NCBI GenBank assembly: GCA_026692845.1
Contig: JAPLNM010000040.1
Span: forward strand, 1-64,000
Source of the DNA: Planctomycetota bacterium
GTDB taxonomy: Bacteria > Planctomycetota > Planctomycetia > Pirellulales > Pirellulaceae
Length of the DNA stretch: 64,000 bases
Direction of reading: 5' to 3'
In this document: in pieces, positions 55,199-64,000 of the stretch
Numbering within the stretch: the first letter of the stretch is position 1
Layout: each line of letters opens with the position of its first letter
The notes under the pieces: generated by a model
Told to the model about the DNA's origin: nothing
The model's input: only the letters and a program-made list of their open reading frames with translations
Databases searched by the model: none
Translations under genes and position numbers: made by a program

Positions 55199-56375
55199 TC
55201 GGATTGCGCCGATACACGGCCCGCTCTGGCCACTGGACGCTGTACTCGCTCCAGCGAGCGTCTGGAACCGGATAGTCGGTGCTGATAAACTGCGCCCCGC
55301 TGGCAAACGCTTTTTCTCGTTGTGTTGGGTCGTTTTTGCGAGCTTGTTGGGTGTCCGAGTCGGCTCGTGTGCGGACCAAAAAACCCTTGCGAACGCACTG
55401 CTGAATCCGTTCGAAATCACGGATAGGATCATTGATCTTCATCCAAGCGGCCGCGGGGTGATCGGCTCCAACGGACACAAACATCACGCGATCTTGCAAG
55501 GCTTCGTGATTTTCCAGATACCGATCCTTGAGTGAGTCGGTGTTGTCGAGCGCAAAGAAGATCTTTCCGCAAAGGCTTTCGAGGGTGGGCCAACCCTGGG
55601 TTTCGATCGCATCTCGGAGCGATTGAAATTCGCCTCGTACTGAGTCGGGGGTCAAAAGCATAGCAGGCGGTACACACTCGCGGATTTCTTCATCGAGTGC
55701 ATCGAGCATCGCGCGATCGTACTTCAGTGGTTTGACCCCGGCAGGTCCGGGCGCCGACTCTTTGATCTCCAAAAGAATCAAAACAGGAAGGTGTCCGGGA
55801 TGGGATTTCGACCAAGCGACCGTCTGGCCGAGGGCCATCTTTAAGGTCGGAACATGGGTAGCAAAATCGAATCCTGGAGCATGGATGATTTTGGTACCCG
55901 GTTGCTTCATCACGGCATCGAAATCAAAAGGCATCCTCGCATCTGGCTCGGTCTGCTGAGCCAATCGCATTCCGACAGGCTTGCTATAAAGCCCACCGTC
56001 GGGATCGGCATAGATGTCGAGCTCGATCTGACGAATGCCGTACTTGCCGTACTGTGTGTCCAAGATCGGATGGGAGTAATCGATCGCATCGGAAACCGCT
56101 TTACCCGCAAGCCCGATGAGGTTCATGATCTCCGGTGCAGGTGCGAGATGATAGGAATTGTGAGTTCCGATCACTTGGATCTGGTCGAGTCGAAGATTTC
56201 TATCCTTGGGGCGCACCTCGAGGGTGGCTTCTGGTGTCGCCTCGAGGTTGGCCACGGCAGGGGCCGATGGCTCTTGGCCATTGGCCCCTTGCTGGGATAC
56301 GAACGATATGTCCATCGCTAGCAACCAACCGATCGAGAGAAAAGTCCAAGCTCGAGCGCTGAGAGGGTTTCGCAT
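55185..56375 (-). CDS. Secreted Ca-dependent phosphoinositide phospholipase C-like protein
   Basis: 396 aa with a signal-like N-terminus (AWTFLSIGWLLAMDISFVS). TIM-barrel motifs of the PI-PLC-like superfamily: QVIGTHNSYHLAP with catalytic His (about 72), RQIELDIYADPDGG with Glu/Asp metal ligands, and a late GAQFISTDYPVPD. These match the Ca2+-dependent phosphoinositide-specific PLC-like (PI-PLC1) family. Substrate is probably a phosphodiester, by fold inference. Convergent with the dehydrogenase gene. Confidence 0.85.
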   Translation of the reverse strand: MRNPLSARAWTFLSIGWLLAMDISFVSQQGANGQEPSAPAVANLEATPEATLEVRPKDRNLRLDQIQVIGTHNSYHLAPAPEIMNLIGLAGKAVSDAIDYSHPILDTQYGKYGIRQIELDIYADPDGGLYSKPVGMRLAQQTEPDARMPFDFDAVMKQPGTKIIHAPGFDFATHVPTLKMALGQTVAWSKSHPGHLPVLILLEIKESAPGPAGVKPLKYDRAMLDALDEEIRECVPPAMLLTPDSVRGEFQSLRDAIETQGWPTLESLCGKIFFALDNTDSLKDRYLENHEALQDRVMFVSVGADHPAAAWMKINDPIRDFERIQQCVRKGFLVRTRADSDTQQARKNDPTQREKAFASGAQFISTDYPVPDARWSEYSVQWPERAVYRRNPITTR

Positions 56376-56414
56376 GGTCGTTGGTTGCGTTTCTAGGGTC
56401 CGAAAAAAATTCGC

Positions 56415-59400
56415 TTATCTGCGTCGGTTCCTACGTGCGATCGGATCGGTCTCCAAGGCATCGAAACCGAAATCGCCTTGGGCAAACACCGAATCGATCG
56501 CGTTGGTTTCCGCAGCGTCTTCGCCCTCACCGGCCCCTGGAGTTTGATTGATCGCATTGACGACTTTCAAAACATCCAAAGGAGTGGCGAATCCATCCCC
56601 ATCGACATCGACGAAGGGAGGCACATCCGGCCTGTTGAGCGGCAATTGCGACTGGCCTGGGTTGGCATTGATGTAGTCGACCGTCGCGAGCGCATCGAGG
56701 GGAGAAATCAGTCCGTCGGCATTGACATCCAAGGGGTTACCTTGGTTTTGGAACGCCGAGTAGAAGGAGATCGCTACGGTACCGATGTTGCTTACCATCT
56801 GGTTGATGTCTTGAACCTCGTATTGCAGGACCACCTGTGCATTTCTATCGGCAACATTGTGGGTAAAGAGAATGCGCCCGTCAGACAACGCGGTCGCAGA
56901 ACCTTGGGTCGGAGGCGTGACGATTCGAACCGTCGTCGGATCGAGGTCCGCGCCCAACCCAGAGTCATTGGCTAGAACGTTCATCGAGATCGGTCGACCG
57001 AAGGACGTGGTAAACGCGTCGTTGGTCGCAAACGGTGGGAATTCGGCCACATTGTTGATCGTGACAATGATCGCCTTCTCGAAGAACAGTCCCCCTTTGT
57101 CCGTCGCGCGGACCCTTACAGAGTAAAGGTCCTGCTTTTCAAAGTTGAACCGGGCATTGGTTTCGAGTCGATTGCCATTGATGCGGAACGAAGCATTGTT
57201 GAATCCACCTGAGCCAGTGACCAAGCTGTACGTCGCGGTTTCGTTGGCATCGACATCGGGGGCCGATAGCAAACCGACCAATGCACCTGGTGCAAGATTT
57301 TCATTGACCGCTTGATTGCTGATCAAAACATTTGTCGGACGTTCGTTGACATCGGTGACCTGCACGTTTACCGGAACGGTCACGGTTGCACCAGCTGCAT
57401 CACTGGCAACAATCGAAGGAGTGTAGTTCGAGAGGGTTTCGAAATCGAACGAACCGGTCGCGATCAGTTGGCCTCCGACGATGACGAAGTCCGTCGTCGG
57501 AGTCGCAAATGCGTAGCTAAACGCGTCATTTGCATCCTGATCGACCGCCTTGAGGATTCCGACAACGCGATTGCTGCCGGCGTTCTCGGGGAGGCTTGCG
57601 GGCGTCAGTGTTACGCCTGTAGGTGCATCATTGGCATCGAGCACTTGGATCACAAACGCGTTGGTCGCTTGATTATTCCCCGAATCGGTGGCTTGAATCC
57701 GAACGTTGTAAGCGTTCTTGGTTTCGAAATCGAAAGCGGACTTGGCACGCAGTTGATTGCCAACGATTACGAAAGCGTTGTTGTCGGTGCTTCCCGTTCC
57801 GGAAACCAATTGGTAGACCGTTTGTTCATTGGTGTCTGGATCGTCGGTAGTTAGAATTGCCACAAGCAGGTTTGTCGAATTCTCGGCAATTTGATTCGAA
57901 GAGAGAATCACTTGGGTTGGGATCTCGTTGACATCCACGATACGGATCGTGAAGTCGCGGAAAACATTTTGGCCGGCGACATCGGTGGCCCTGATTCGCA
58001 CTTGATAGGTCGACTTGGATTCAAAGTTGAAGATCGCGTTCGAAAGCAGTTGCGTTCCAGAAACCTGGAATAGTCCGTTGTCGAGCGCGTTGGGAACCAG
58101 ACTAAATTCGACAGGACCTGCCAAATCCGGATCGAACGCCGAGAGCAGTCCGATGAAGCTTCCAGGCGGCAATTTCTCAAGTAAAGTAGCGTTGCTGATC
58201 TCCAGGTTGATCGGGGCTTCTTCGAGATTGTTTACAAAGATCGAAAAGGATTTGGTCTTCGCATTGCCACCGGTATCGGTCGAACGTACGAGGATGTTGT
58301 AGATCGCTTGCTCTTCGAAATCCAGCGATCGGGTGGTCCTGAGAGTATTGCCGACCGTCGTAAACGCCGTATGGTCGGTACTGCCTGCCTGAGGCACGAT
58401 GCTGTAGATGAAGCTATCTCCGAGATCCTGGTCGATCGTCGAGAGCATCCCGAGTGTTGTTCCGGACGCCAGGTTTTCATTCAACGCATTGCTCGACAGG
58501 AGGATGTTCGTTGGTGTTTCGTTTCGGTTGATCACAAGAACATTGAGTACCTTCTCGAACGATGCTCCCTGAGGGTCTGCTGATCGAACACGAATCGAGT
58601 AATTCGATTTGGTTTCGAAATCCAGCGAGCTATTGACTCGAAGGTCTGGTCCATCGATGGTAAACGACGCGTTGTCGGTACTACCGAAACCGTTGACCAG
58701 GGTATAGACGTGATTATCCAAAAGGTCTTCGTCGCTGGTCATGAACGTACCGACGATGCTTCCGGTAGCATTGTTTTCAGGAATGCTCGATGGAGTCAAG
58801 TTGACGTCGCTAGGGGTATCGTTTTGGTCGATGACGTTGATCACCAACGCGCGTTCGATCGATAGGCCACTGGTATCGGTGGCTCGAACACGAATCGCCA
58901 GAGTCGGTTTGGTTTCGAAATTCAGCGGTGAGAGTGCAAAGATCTTGCCATCGGCATTGACGCGGACCAAGCCGTTGTCGTTCGAGCCCGTGCCCGAAAC
59001 CTTTGCAAAGGTGACCCCATCTCCGGCATCTGGATCGATGGCTGAGAGTTGGGCGATCTGGATACTGATCGCTTGGTTCTCCAAAGCGTTTTGGGAAATA
59101 TTGATCGCCGTTGGAGCTTCGTTGACGTTCGATACAACGATCGCAAAGACCGACTCGAACGGCAAACCGCCTGCATCGGTGCTGCGGATGCGAATCGAGT
59201 AGCTCGGTTGGGTTTCGAAATCGACCGCTGCGGTTGTTTGAAGCTGGGTTCCAACAAGGGTGAACTTGTTGTTGTCGGCGCTGCCGGAGCCTGAGACCAA
59301 TGCGTAGGTAAAGGTATCGGCGGCGTCTGGGTCGAGGGTTGTGAGCGTACCGACCGTGGTTCCGATCGGAACATTTTCAGCGATGGATGTTCGGCTTAGG

Positions 59401-62400
59401 ACAATCGAGGTAGGAGATTCATTGACATTGGTGACGGTGATCACCAATGCCTTTTCCGTCAGTAGCCCACCTGCATCGGTAGAACGCACCCGGACGCGAT
59501 GGACGGCTTGCTGTTCGAAATTCAGGTTCGAGTTGGTGAACAACCCGTTGCCGATAATCTGCCAATTGGCATTGTCGGTACTTCCGGTTCCTGCGACCAA
59601 GCTGTAGCTGTAGGTGTCTACATCGTCGGCATCGGTTGTTCTGAACGTGCCGACCAAGGTTGGAACACCTGCGAGTTGGTTTTCCGCGATGGTCGCATTG
59701 GAAAGAGCGATGTCCGTTGGCGGATCGTTGACATTGAGAACTTGGATCGTCAATGGAGTATCGACGGCAAATCCACCGGCATCGACCGATCGGACGCGGG
59801 CCGAGTAGGTTGTGCGCACATCGAAATCGAATACCGAGGTGCTTCGCAGTTTGTTCCCGACGATCGTAAAGAAGCTGTTGTCTTGGGATCCGGATCCGCT
59901 GATCAAAGAATAAACAAACGAGTCGCCCGCATCCGGATCGGTGGTGCTCAAATCGCCGACCAGGGAGTTGATCGGCAGACGCTCATTGATCGAGCTGGGG
60001 TTGACTGCCACGAGCGTGGGGGCTTCGTTGACATTGGTGACAAGGATTTGGAAAACCCGTTCGAGTCCGGCGCCGAATTGATCCTCGACGCGAGCGCGGA
60101 TGCTGTAGGTTTTCTTGGTCTCAAAATCAAGCGAGGCGTTGCTTGAAATGCTGTTTCCTGCGAGGGTAAAGCTAGCGTTGTCATCGCTTCCGGCTCCGGC
60201 GATGAGGCTGAACGAAAGGACCGAGCCAGCGTCTGGATCGGAACCCATCAAAGTACCGATGGTTGTTCCAAGGGGTGAGTTTTCGGCGATGGTGTTTGCC
60301 GAGAGGGTCAGCACGTTGGGATTCTCGTTGGTATCGAGAACATTGATCACAAATGGGGCTTCGATGAAACCACCGACTCGGTCGGTCACTCTGACGCGGA
60401 CGTTGTAGGTCGATTTGGTTTCGAAATCGTAGCTTTGGAAGGAACGCAATTCGTTCCCGACGATATCGAAAAGCAAATTGTCTTGTCCGCCAGAACCCGG
60501 TTCGAGGGTGTAGATATGCGAATCGTTGAAATCCGGGTCGTTGTTGCTAAACAAACCGATGGCAGTGCCGACGGGTTGATTTTCAAGGATTGTATTTCCG
60601 GCGAGATTGAGTGCCGTCGGCAGTTCGTTGACGTTGGTCACATCGACTGCGAAAGGAGCTTCGACAAACAGTCCACCTAGGTCCGTACTGCGCACGCGAA
60701 TCGAAAGCTTGTTTAGCATCTCGAAATTCAGCGGAGCATTCGAGAGAACTTGATTGCCCGAAATGGTGAACAAGTTATTGCTGCTATCACCGCTGCCTGT
60801 GACCAGCGAATAGACAAACTCGGTGTCGGTCAGGGTATCGGTATCGGTTGTCGAGAGAGTGCCAAGCAGCGTACCAATCGGAGAGTTCTCGGCGATGGAA
60901 CGTCTCGAGATCCGAACCGAAATCGGTGTCTCGTTGACGTTGGTAATCGAAATCGGGAAGAGCTGCTCGAAGGTCAATCCGCCTGCATCCTGGGTTTGGA
61001 TACGGATCGAATAAGTGCTGCGGCTCTCGAAGTTGAAAATATTTCGTGTCACAAGGCTGTTGCCTGCGATTGCAAACAACGTGTTATCGCTATCTCCAGC
61101 CCCAGTAACAAAGCTGTACGTATGGGTGTCACCGTCATCAGCATCTGTAGTGCTAAAGGATCCCACCAAGGTTCCGATTGGCGAATTTTCTGGAACGGTC
61201 GAATTCGAGATCCGAAGCGCTGTTGGTGGATCGTTGACGTTGGTGATGTTCACAAAGATCTGTTGCTCGACCGATAGCCCTCCGAGATCGATTGCGCGGA
61301 GTCGGATCGTGTAGAGTTTTTTCATATCGAAGTCGAAACGTGCGTTCGTCTTGATTTGATCGCCGACGATCGTAAACAAGCCGTTGTCCTCGGATCCGGA
61401 TCCCGCCGTAAACTCATAACGGAAGACGTTGTCGCCATCGATGTCGGTCGTGATGAGATTACCGATGGTTGTTCCGATGCTGGCGTTTTCCGGGATCGAA
61501 TCTGGATTCAAGGCGATGCTAGAGGGAGTCTCGTTGACGTTTAGGACAGCGATTTGCAGAATCTGTCGTGTTGCGAGTCCAGAGAGGTCCGTAGCTTGGA
61601 ACAATACGCTCAGGAGTCGTTTGGTTTCAAAGTCGAAGGTTTCCAGGGAATATAGATTCCGACCCACAAGCTGGAACTTGCTGTTGTCCTCACCACCTGG
61701 TCCGTTGACGATCGCGATTGAAACAGAATCACTGCCATCGACATCCGTCGACGATACGGTGCCAACAAAGGTGCCTGAGGGTAGGTTTTCACGGATGCGG
61801 TTGTTGGATATAGTCACCGAGGCAGGGGGTTCATTCACATCCGTCACATCGATCGTGAATGGCTGTTCGATGAAGAATCCACCGCGGTCGGTGACTCGAA
61901 CACGGATGTTATAAGTATTTCGCGCCTCGAAATCGAACGTAACGGTCGATTGGAGTTTGTCTCCAACGATTTGGAACATGATGTTGTCGTCGCTGCCGGT
62001 ACCAGTAACCAGGGAGTAGACGAGGGTCTCACCCACGTCTGGATCATTGTTGGACAGGGTCCCAACCTCGTATCCGGCAGGTTGATTTTCCGGAAGCGAC
62101 TGGTTCGATAGAAGGATCGAGGTAGCGGCCTCGTTGACGTTGTTGACCGTGATGGTCAGGATCTCGTCGGCAAACAATCCACCTTCATCTGTCGAACGCA
62201 CTCGGATGGTCAAAACCGGTTTGGTTTCAAAATCGATCGGGCCGTTGACCAGCACATCGCCATTGACGATCGAGAAGGCGGCATTGTCGGCGTCGCCAGG
62301 TCCGGCAACGAGTTGATAAGTGAATACATAGTCTGTTAGAAAGTCCGTATCGGTCGTCGAAAGGGATCCGACGTACGTACCAATTGCCGAGTTTTCATCG

Positions 62401-64000
62401 ATGTTCGACGGAGCCAACGCGATCGTCAATGGGACCTCGTTGACGTTGATAACCGAAATGACGACTTCCTTTTCGAAAGTCAAACTGGTTGAATCGGTCG
62501 AGGCAATGCGAACCGAGAAGCTTTGGTTGGCTTCGTAGTCAAAGGTTTCCGTGGTAAAAATTTGGTCGCCGACGATTTGGAAGCGAGCGTTGTCGGTGTC
62601 GCCTGCACCGGGCACAAGGCTGTAGGTAAAGGTATCCCCTCGGTTTGGATCGATACTGATGAGCGTGCCAACGAAAGTCCCGATCGGTTCGTTTTCGAGA
62701 ACTGTGCTATTGGACAACAGGATTTCTATGGGCGGCAGTGGTGGTATGCGAGCTCCATAAGTGCGACCGAAGATCGGGCTGCCCGTTGCGCTAAACGAAT
62801 GCGTACCGTCTGCCGGGAACGTATATTCCCAGGAGGGTTGCAACTGCAAGACCGCCGTGGCAGGGCCGCTTGGAAGATCCATGATCGCCCATCCGTTCGA
62901 GTCGGAAACGGCCGCTAGGTCACCTACAATCGTAAATCCCCAGTTCAGGAGGGTGCCGGAATCGCCGCTAAACAGGTCGTCGATTTGTAAGGTCCAGGTT
63001 CCAGCAACGGATTTTCCGTTGAAGGTGGACAAGGGTTGTTCTGGAGTAAATCGTCCAGTGAATGGTGCGGTTCCAGCAAAGATCGGAGTTGCGGCTGCGT
63101 CATCGAAGATCGTGTCGGTGTAATTGTCATCGCTAAGACCATTTTGATTCGACAGAAGAATACTCGTATTATCCGGGCTGATCAACGAAATCGCCATATC
63201 GCTGTCCCAGGTGTGGGTCAGGTTGATCAGGACGTCGATATCGCTGATCACCGGCCCGGAAGAAGGAATAGAGATCTGCGATGTCGAAGTTGCTACATCA
63301 ACGATCGGAACAGGGATGTTCGATGCGTAGTTTAAGGTTGTTTGTCCTGCACTGACCACAAAGTTTGGCAATGGCAAATCGGATCCGTTGAAAATCCCGT
63401 CGCCATCCAAATCCTCAAAAACAAAGGAATAATAACGGTTGTTTTTGCCGTAACCAAAATCGTTCCCTAGCGAAAAATCGCTCGAGTTGTTGAGTGTGAC
63501 GGAGTAAAAGTCGCTTGGCGTGGTTCTGGTCCAGCCCGGTAGGTCTAGCCTTACGGTATAAGTCCCATTGGGAAGGGTCGGGAACGAATAATAACCGTTG
63601 GCGTCGAGGATCGACTGCTGCTCACCACCGTCGAAGAAACCGTTGTCGTTGGAGTCCAGATAGGCATATCCTGTGTCGGTCGCTCCGCGTTCAAAAGATT
63701 CAAAGATTGCGTTGTTATTGAAATCTTCAAAGGCAGTCCCCGAAATGCGAGGTGCCGTGGCCGTTGCGGTCAAGCGGATCACGTAAGCCGATTCGTTGGT
63801 GTCATTGTTGTTGATCACCAAATTCTCCGCGAAACTTCCGGGCCCGGTGGGGCTGAACCGTATTCGAATCAGTTTTACCCCACCCAGAGGTACAGTGCTG
63901 GCGGTGAAATTGACAACCGAAAAGGGAGCCGGAACGTCGATCGAGCTCAGGACCAGGTCCTGGGTGCCTTGATTGCGAATTCTCAAAGTCGTTTCGACGA
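56415..64000 (-). CDS. Giant cadherin-repeat surface protein with dockerin-like C-terminus (5' end outside window)
   Basis: At least 2528 aa; the frame is open to the right edge, so the start lies outside. In order from the edge: a HYDIN/choice-of-anchor-D-like domain (LRIRNQGTQDLVLSSIDVPA-type start), an SdrD B-like domain (DLPGW, YYSFPTLPNGTYTVRL), a proprotein-convertase P-like domain (THTWDSDMAISLISPDN), nineteen cadherin-type repeats of about 100 residues, each starting near xLSxxxxxENxPxGTxVG and holding DxDNxxF and a DFExxxxYxxRVRxxD core, then one VCBS/cadherin-5-like domain (DAFTTSFGRPISMNVLANDSG) and a dockerin-type pair of Ca-binding loops (DVNADGLISPLDALATVD; DVDGDGFATPLDVLKVVN). 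A large extracellular adhesin or scaffold. Ends about 40 bases from the PLC-like gene. Confidence 0.92.
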   Translation of the reverse strand, partial: VETTLRIRNQGTQDLVLSSIDVPAPFSVVNFTASTVPLGGVKLIRIRFSPTGPGSFAENLVINNNDTNESAYVIRLTATATAPRISGTAFEDFNNNAIFESFERGATDTGYAYLDSNDNGFFDGGEQQSILDANGYYSFPTLPNGTYTVRLDLPGWTRTTPSDFYSVTLNNSSDFSLGNDFGYGKNNRYYSFVFEDLDGDGIFNGSDLPLPNFVVSAGQTTLNYASNIPVPIVDVATSTSQISIPSSGPVISDIDVLINLTHTWDSDMAISLISPDNTSILLSNQNGLSDDNYTDTIFDDAAATPIFAGTAPFTGRFTPEQPLSTFNGKSVAGTWTLQIDDLFSGDSGTLLNWGFTIVGDLAAVSDSNGWAIMDLPSGPATAVLQLQPSWEYTFPADGTHSFSATGSPIFGRTYGARIPPLPPIEILLSNSTVLENEPIGTFVGTLISIDPNRGDTFTYSLVPGAGDTDNARFQIVGDQIFTTETFDYEANQSFSVRIASTDSTSLTFEKEVVISVINVNEVPLTIALAPSNIDENSAIGTYVGSLSTTDTDFLTDYVFTYQLVAGPGDADNAAFSIVNGDVLVNGPIDFETKPVLTIRVRSTDEGGLFADEILTITVNNVNEAATSILLSNQSLPENQPAGYEVGTLSNNDPDVGETLVYSLVTGTGSDDNIMFQIVGDKLQSTVTFDFEARNTYNIRVRVTDRGGFFIEQPFTIDVTDVNEPPASVTISNNRIRENLPSGTFVGTVSSTDVDGSDSVSIAIVNGPGGEDNSKFQLVGRNLYSLETFDFETKRLLSVLFQATDLSGLATRQILQIAVLNVNETPSSIALNPDSIPENASIGTTIGNLITTDIDGDNVFRYEFTAGSGSEDNGLFTIVGDQIKTNARFDFDMKKLYTIRLRAIDLGGLSVEQQIFVNITNVNDPPTALRISNSTVPENSPIGTLVGSFSTTDADDGDTHTYSFVTGAGDSDNTLFAIAGNSLVTRNIFNFESRSTYSIRIQTQDAGGLTFEQLFPISITNVNETPISVRISRRSIAENSPIGTLLGTLSTTDTDTLTDTEFVYSLVTGSGDSSNNLFTISGNQVLSNAPLNFEMLNKLSIRVRSTDLGGLFVEAPFAVDVTNVNELPTALNLAGNTILENQPVGTAIGLFSNNDPDFNDSHIYTLEPGSGGQDNLLFDIVGNELRSFQSYDFETKSTYNVRVRVTDRVGGFIEAPFVINVLDTNENPNVLTLSANTIAENSPLGTTIGTLMGSDPDAGSVLSFSLIAGAGSDDNASFTLAGNSISSNASLDFETKKTYSIRARVEDQFGAGLERVFQILVTNVNEAPTLVAVNPSSINERLPINSLVGDLSTTDPDAGDSFVYSLISGSGSQDNSFFTIVGNKLRSTSVFDFDVRTTYSARVRSVDAGGFAVDTPLTIQVLNVNDPPTDIALSNATIAENQLAGVPTLVGTFRTTDADDVDTYSYSLVAGTGSTDNANWQIIGNGLFTNSNLNFEQQAVHRVRVRSTDAGGLLTEKALVITVTNVNESPTSIVLSRTSIAENVPIGTTVGTLTTLDPDAADTFTYALVSGSGSADNNKFTLVGTQLQTTAAVDFETQPSYSIRIRSTDAGGLPFESVFAIVVSNVNEAPTAINISQNALENQAISIQIAQLSAIDPDAGDGVTFAKVSGTGSNDNGLVRVNADGKIFALSPLNFETKPTLAIRVRATDTSGLSIERALVINVIDQNDTPSDVNLTPSSIPENNATGSIVGTFMTSDEDLLDNHVYTLVNGFGSTDNASFTIDGPDLRVNSSLDFETKSNYSIRVRSADPQGASFEKVLNVLVINRNETPTNILLSSNALNENLASGTTLGMLSTIDQDLGDSFIYSIVPQAGSTDHTAFTTVGNTLRTTRSLDFEEQAIYNILVRSTDTGGNAKTKSFSIFVNNLEEAPINLEISNATLLEKLPPGSFIGLLSAFDPDLAGPVEFSLVPNALDNGLFQVSGTQLLSNAIFNFESKSTYQVRIRATDVAGQNVFRDFTIRIVDVNEIPTQVILSSNQIAENSTNLLVAILTTDDPDTNEQTVYQLVSGTGSTDNNAFVIVGNQLRAKSAFDFETKNAYNVRIQATDSGNNQATNAFVIQVLDANDAPTGVTLTPASLPENAGSNRVVGILKAVDQDANDAFSYAFATPTTDFVIVGGQLIATGSFDFETLSNYTPSIVASDAAGATVTVPVNVQVTDVNERPTNVLISNQAVNENLAPGALVGLLSAPDVDANETATYSLVTGSGGFNNASFRINGNRLETNARFNFEKQDLYSVRVRATDKGGLFFEKAIIVTINNVAEFPPFATNDAFTTSFGRPISMNVLANDSGLGADLDPTTVRIVTPPTQGSATALSDGRILFTHNVADRNAQVVLQYEVQDINQMVSNIGTVAISFYSAFQNQGNPLDVNADGLISPLDALATVDYINANPGQSQLPLNRPDVPPFVDVDGDGFATPLDVLKVVNAINQTPGAGEGEDAAETNAIDSVFAQGDFGFDALETDPIARRNRRR

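Overview
The window reads as chromosomal DNA of a planctomycete, probably of the Pirellula/Rhodopirellula/Blastopirellula type. Pointers are a type II secretion operon that uses PilM/PilN/PilO-like inner-membrane parts, Gly-rich low-complexity inserts in secretion proteins, a DUF1080 protein, sigma-70 factors and a Ser/Thr kinase with a sulfatase-modifying-factor-like domain, a giant cadherin-repeat protein with a dockerin-like C-terminus, and dispersed short intergenic repeats. The lineage is inferred from gene content; there is no rRNA gene to confirm it.

Layout. 1-335: tandem 156-bp repeat. 338-15336 (minus): one long type II secretion / type IV pilus-like operon in the order secretin-like D, E, F, G, H, I, J, K, PilM-PilN, PilO/PilP-like, mostly joined by ATGA/GTGA overlaps. 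15698-19718: a RegA/ActR-type response regulator, an ABC ATPase, and a divergent Wzm-Wzt polysaccharide exporter pair. 20060-24978 (minus): a secreted protein, UvrB, a ComEA-like protein and a DapA/NanA-family aldolase. 25277-31771: an ExbB/MotA-like channel subunit, a metallo-beta-lactamase-fold hydrolase, a SpoU-type RNA methyltransferase just downstream of tRNA-Leu(UAG), a lipoprotein, two thioredoxin-fold proteins and HemB. 31979-36440 (plus): a DUF1080 protein, a dihaem cytochrome c, a sigma factor, an ABC-2 permease and a SCO1 protein.

36795-49169 is the most unusual part. A minus-strand operon runs sigma factor -> 1550-aa kinase/STAND-type NTPase/FGE-like protein -> GMC oxidoreductase -> GH13 enzyme. 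Facing away from it are a Nal1-like trypsin-fold protease, a small protein that looks like a free copy of that protease's N-terminal domain, and an M43-type metalloprotease. None of the three has a visible signal peptide. The architecture resembles NTPase/peptidase conflict systems described in multicellular-type bacteria. An 11-base G:C tract lies in the first codons of the oxidoreductase gene and could act as a phase switch. The block is flanked by repeat-rich, gene-poor DNA (36441-36794 and 49170-51214), and several hand-counted 60-base lines inside it are more AT-rich than lines outside.

51215-64000 returns to ordinary chromosome: a polyprenyl sugar-phosphate transferase (a partner in function for Wzm/Wzt polysaccharide export), a YpfJ-type zinc metallopeptidase with a clear terminator, tRNA-Ser(GGA), a zinc-independent alcohol dehydrogenase/quinone reductase-like gene, a phosphoinositide-PLC-like secreted protein, and the 3' part of a giant cadherin-repeat surface protein running off the right edge.
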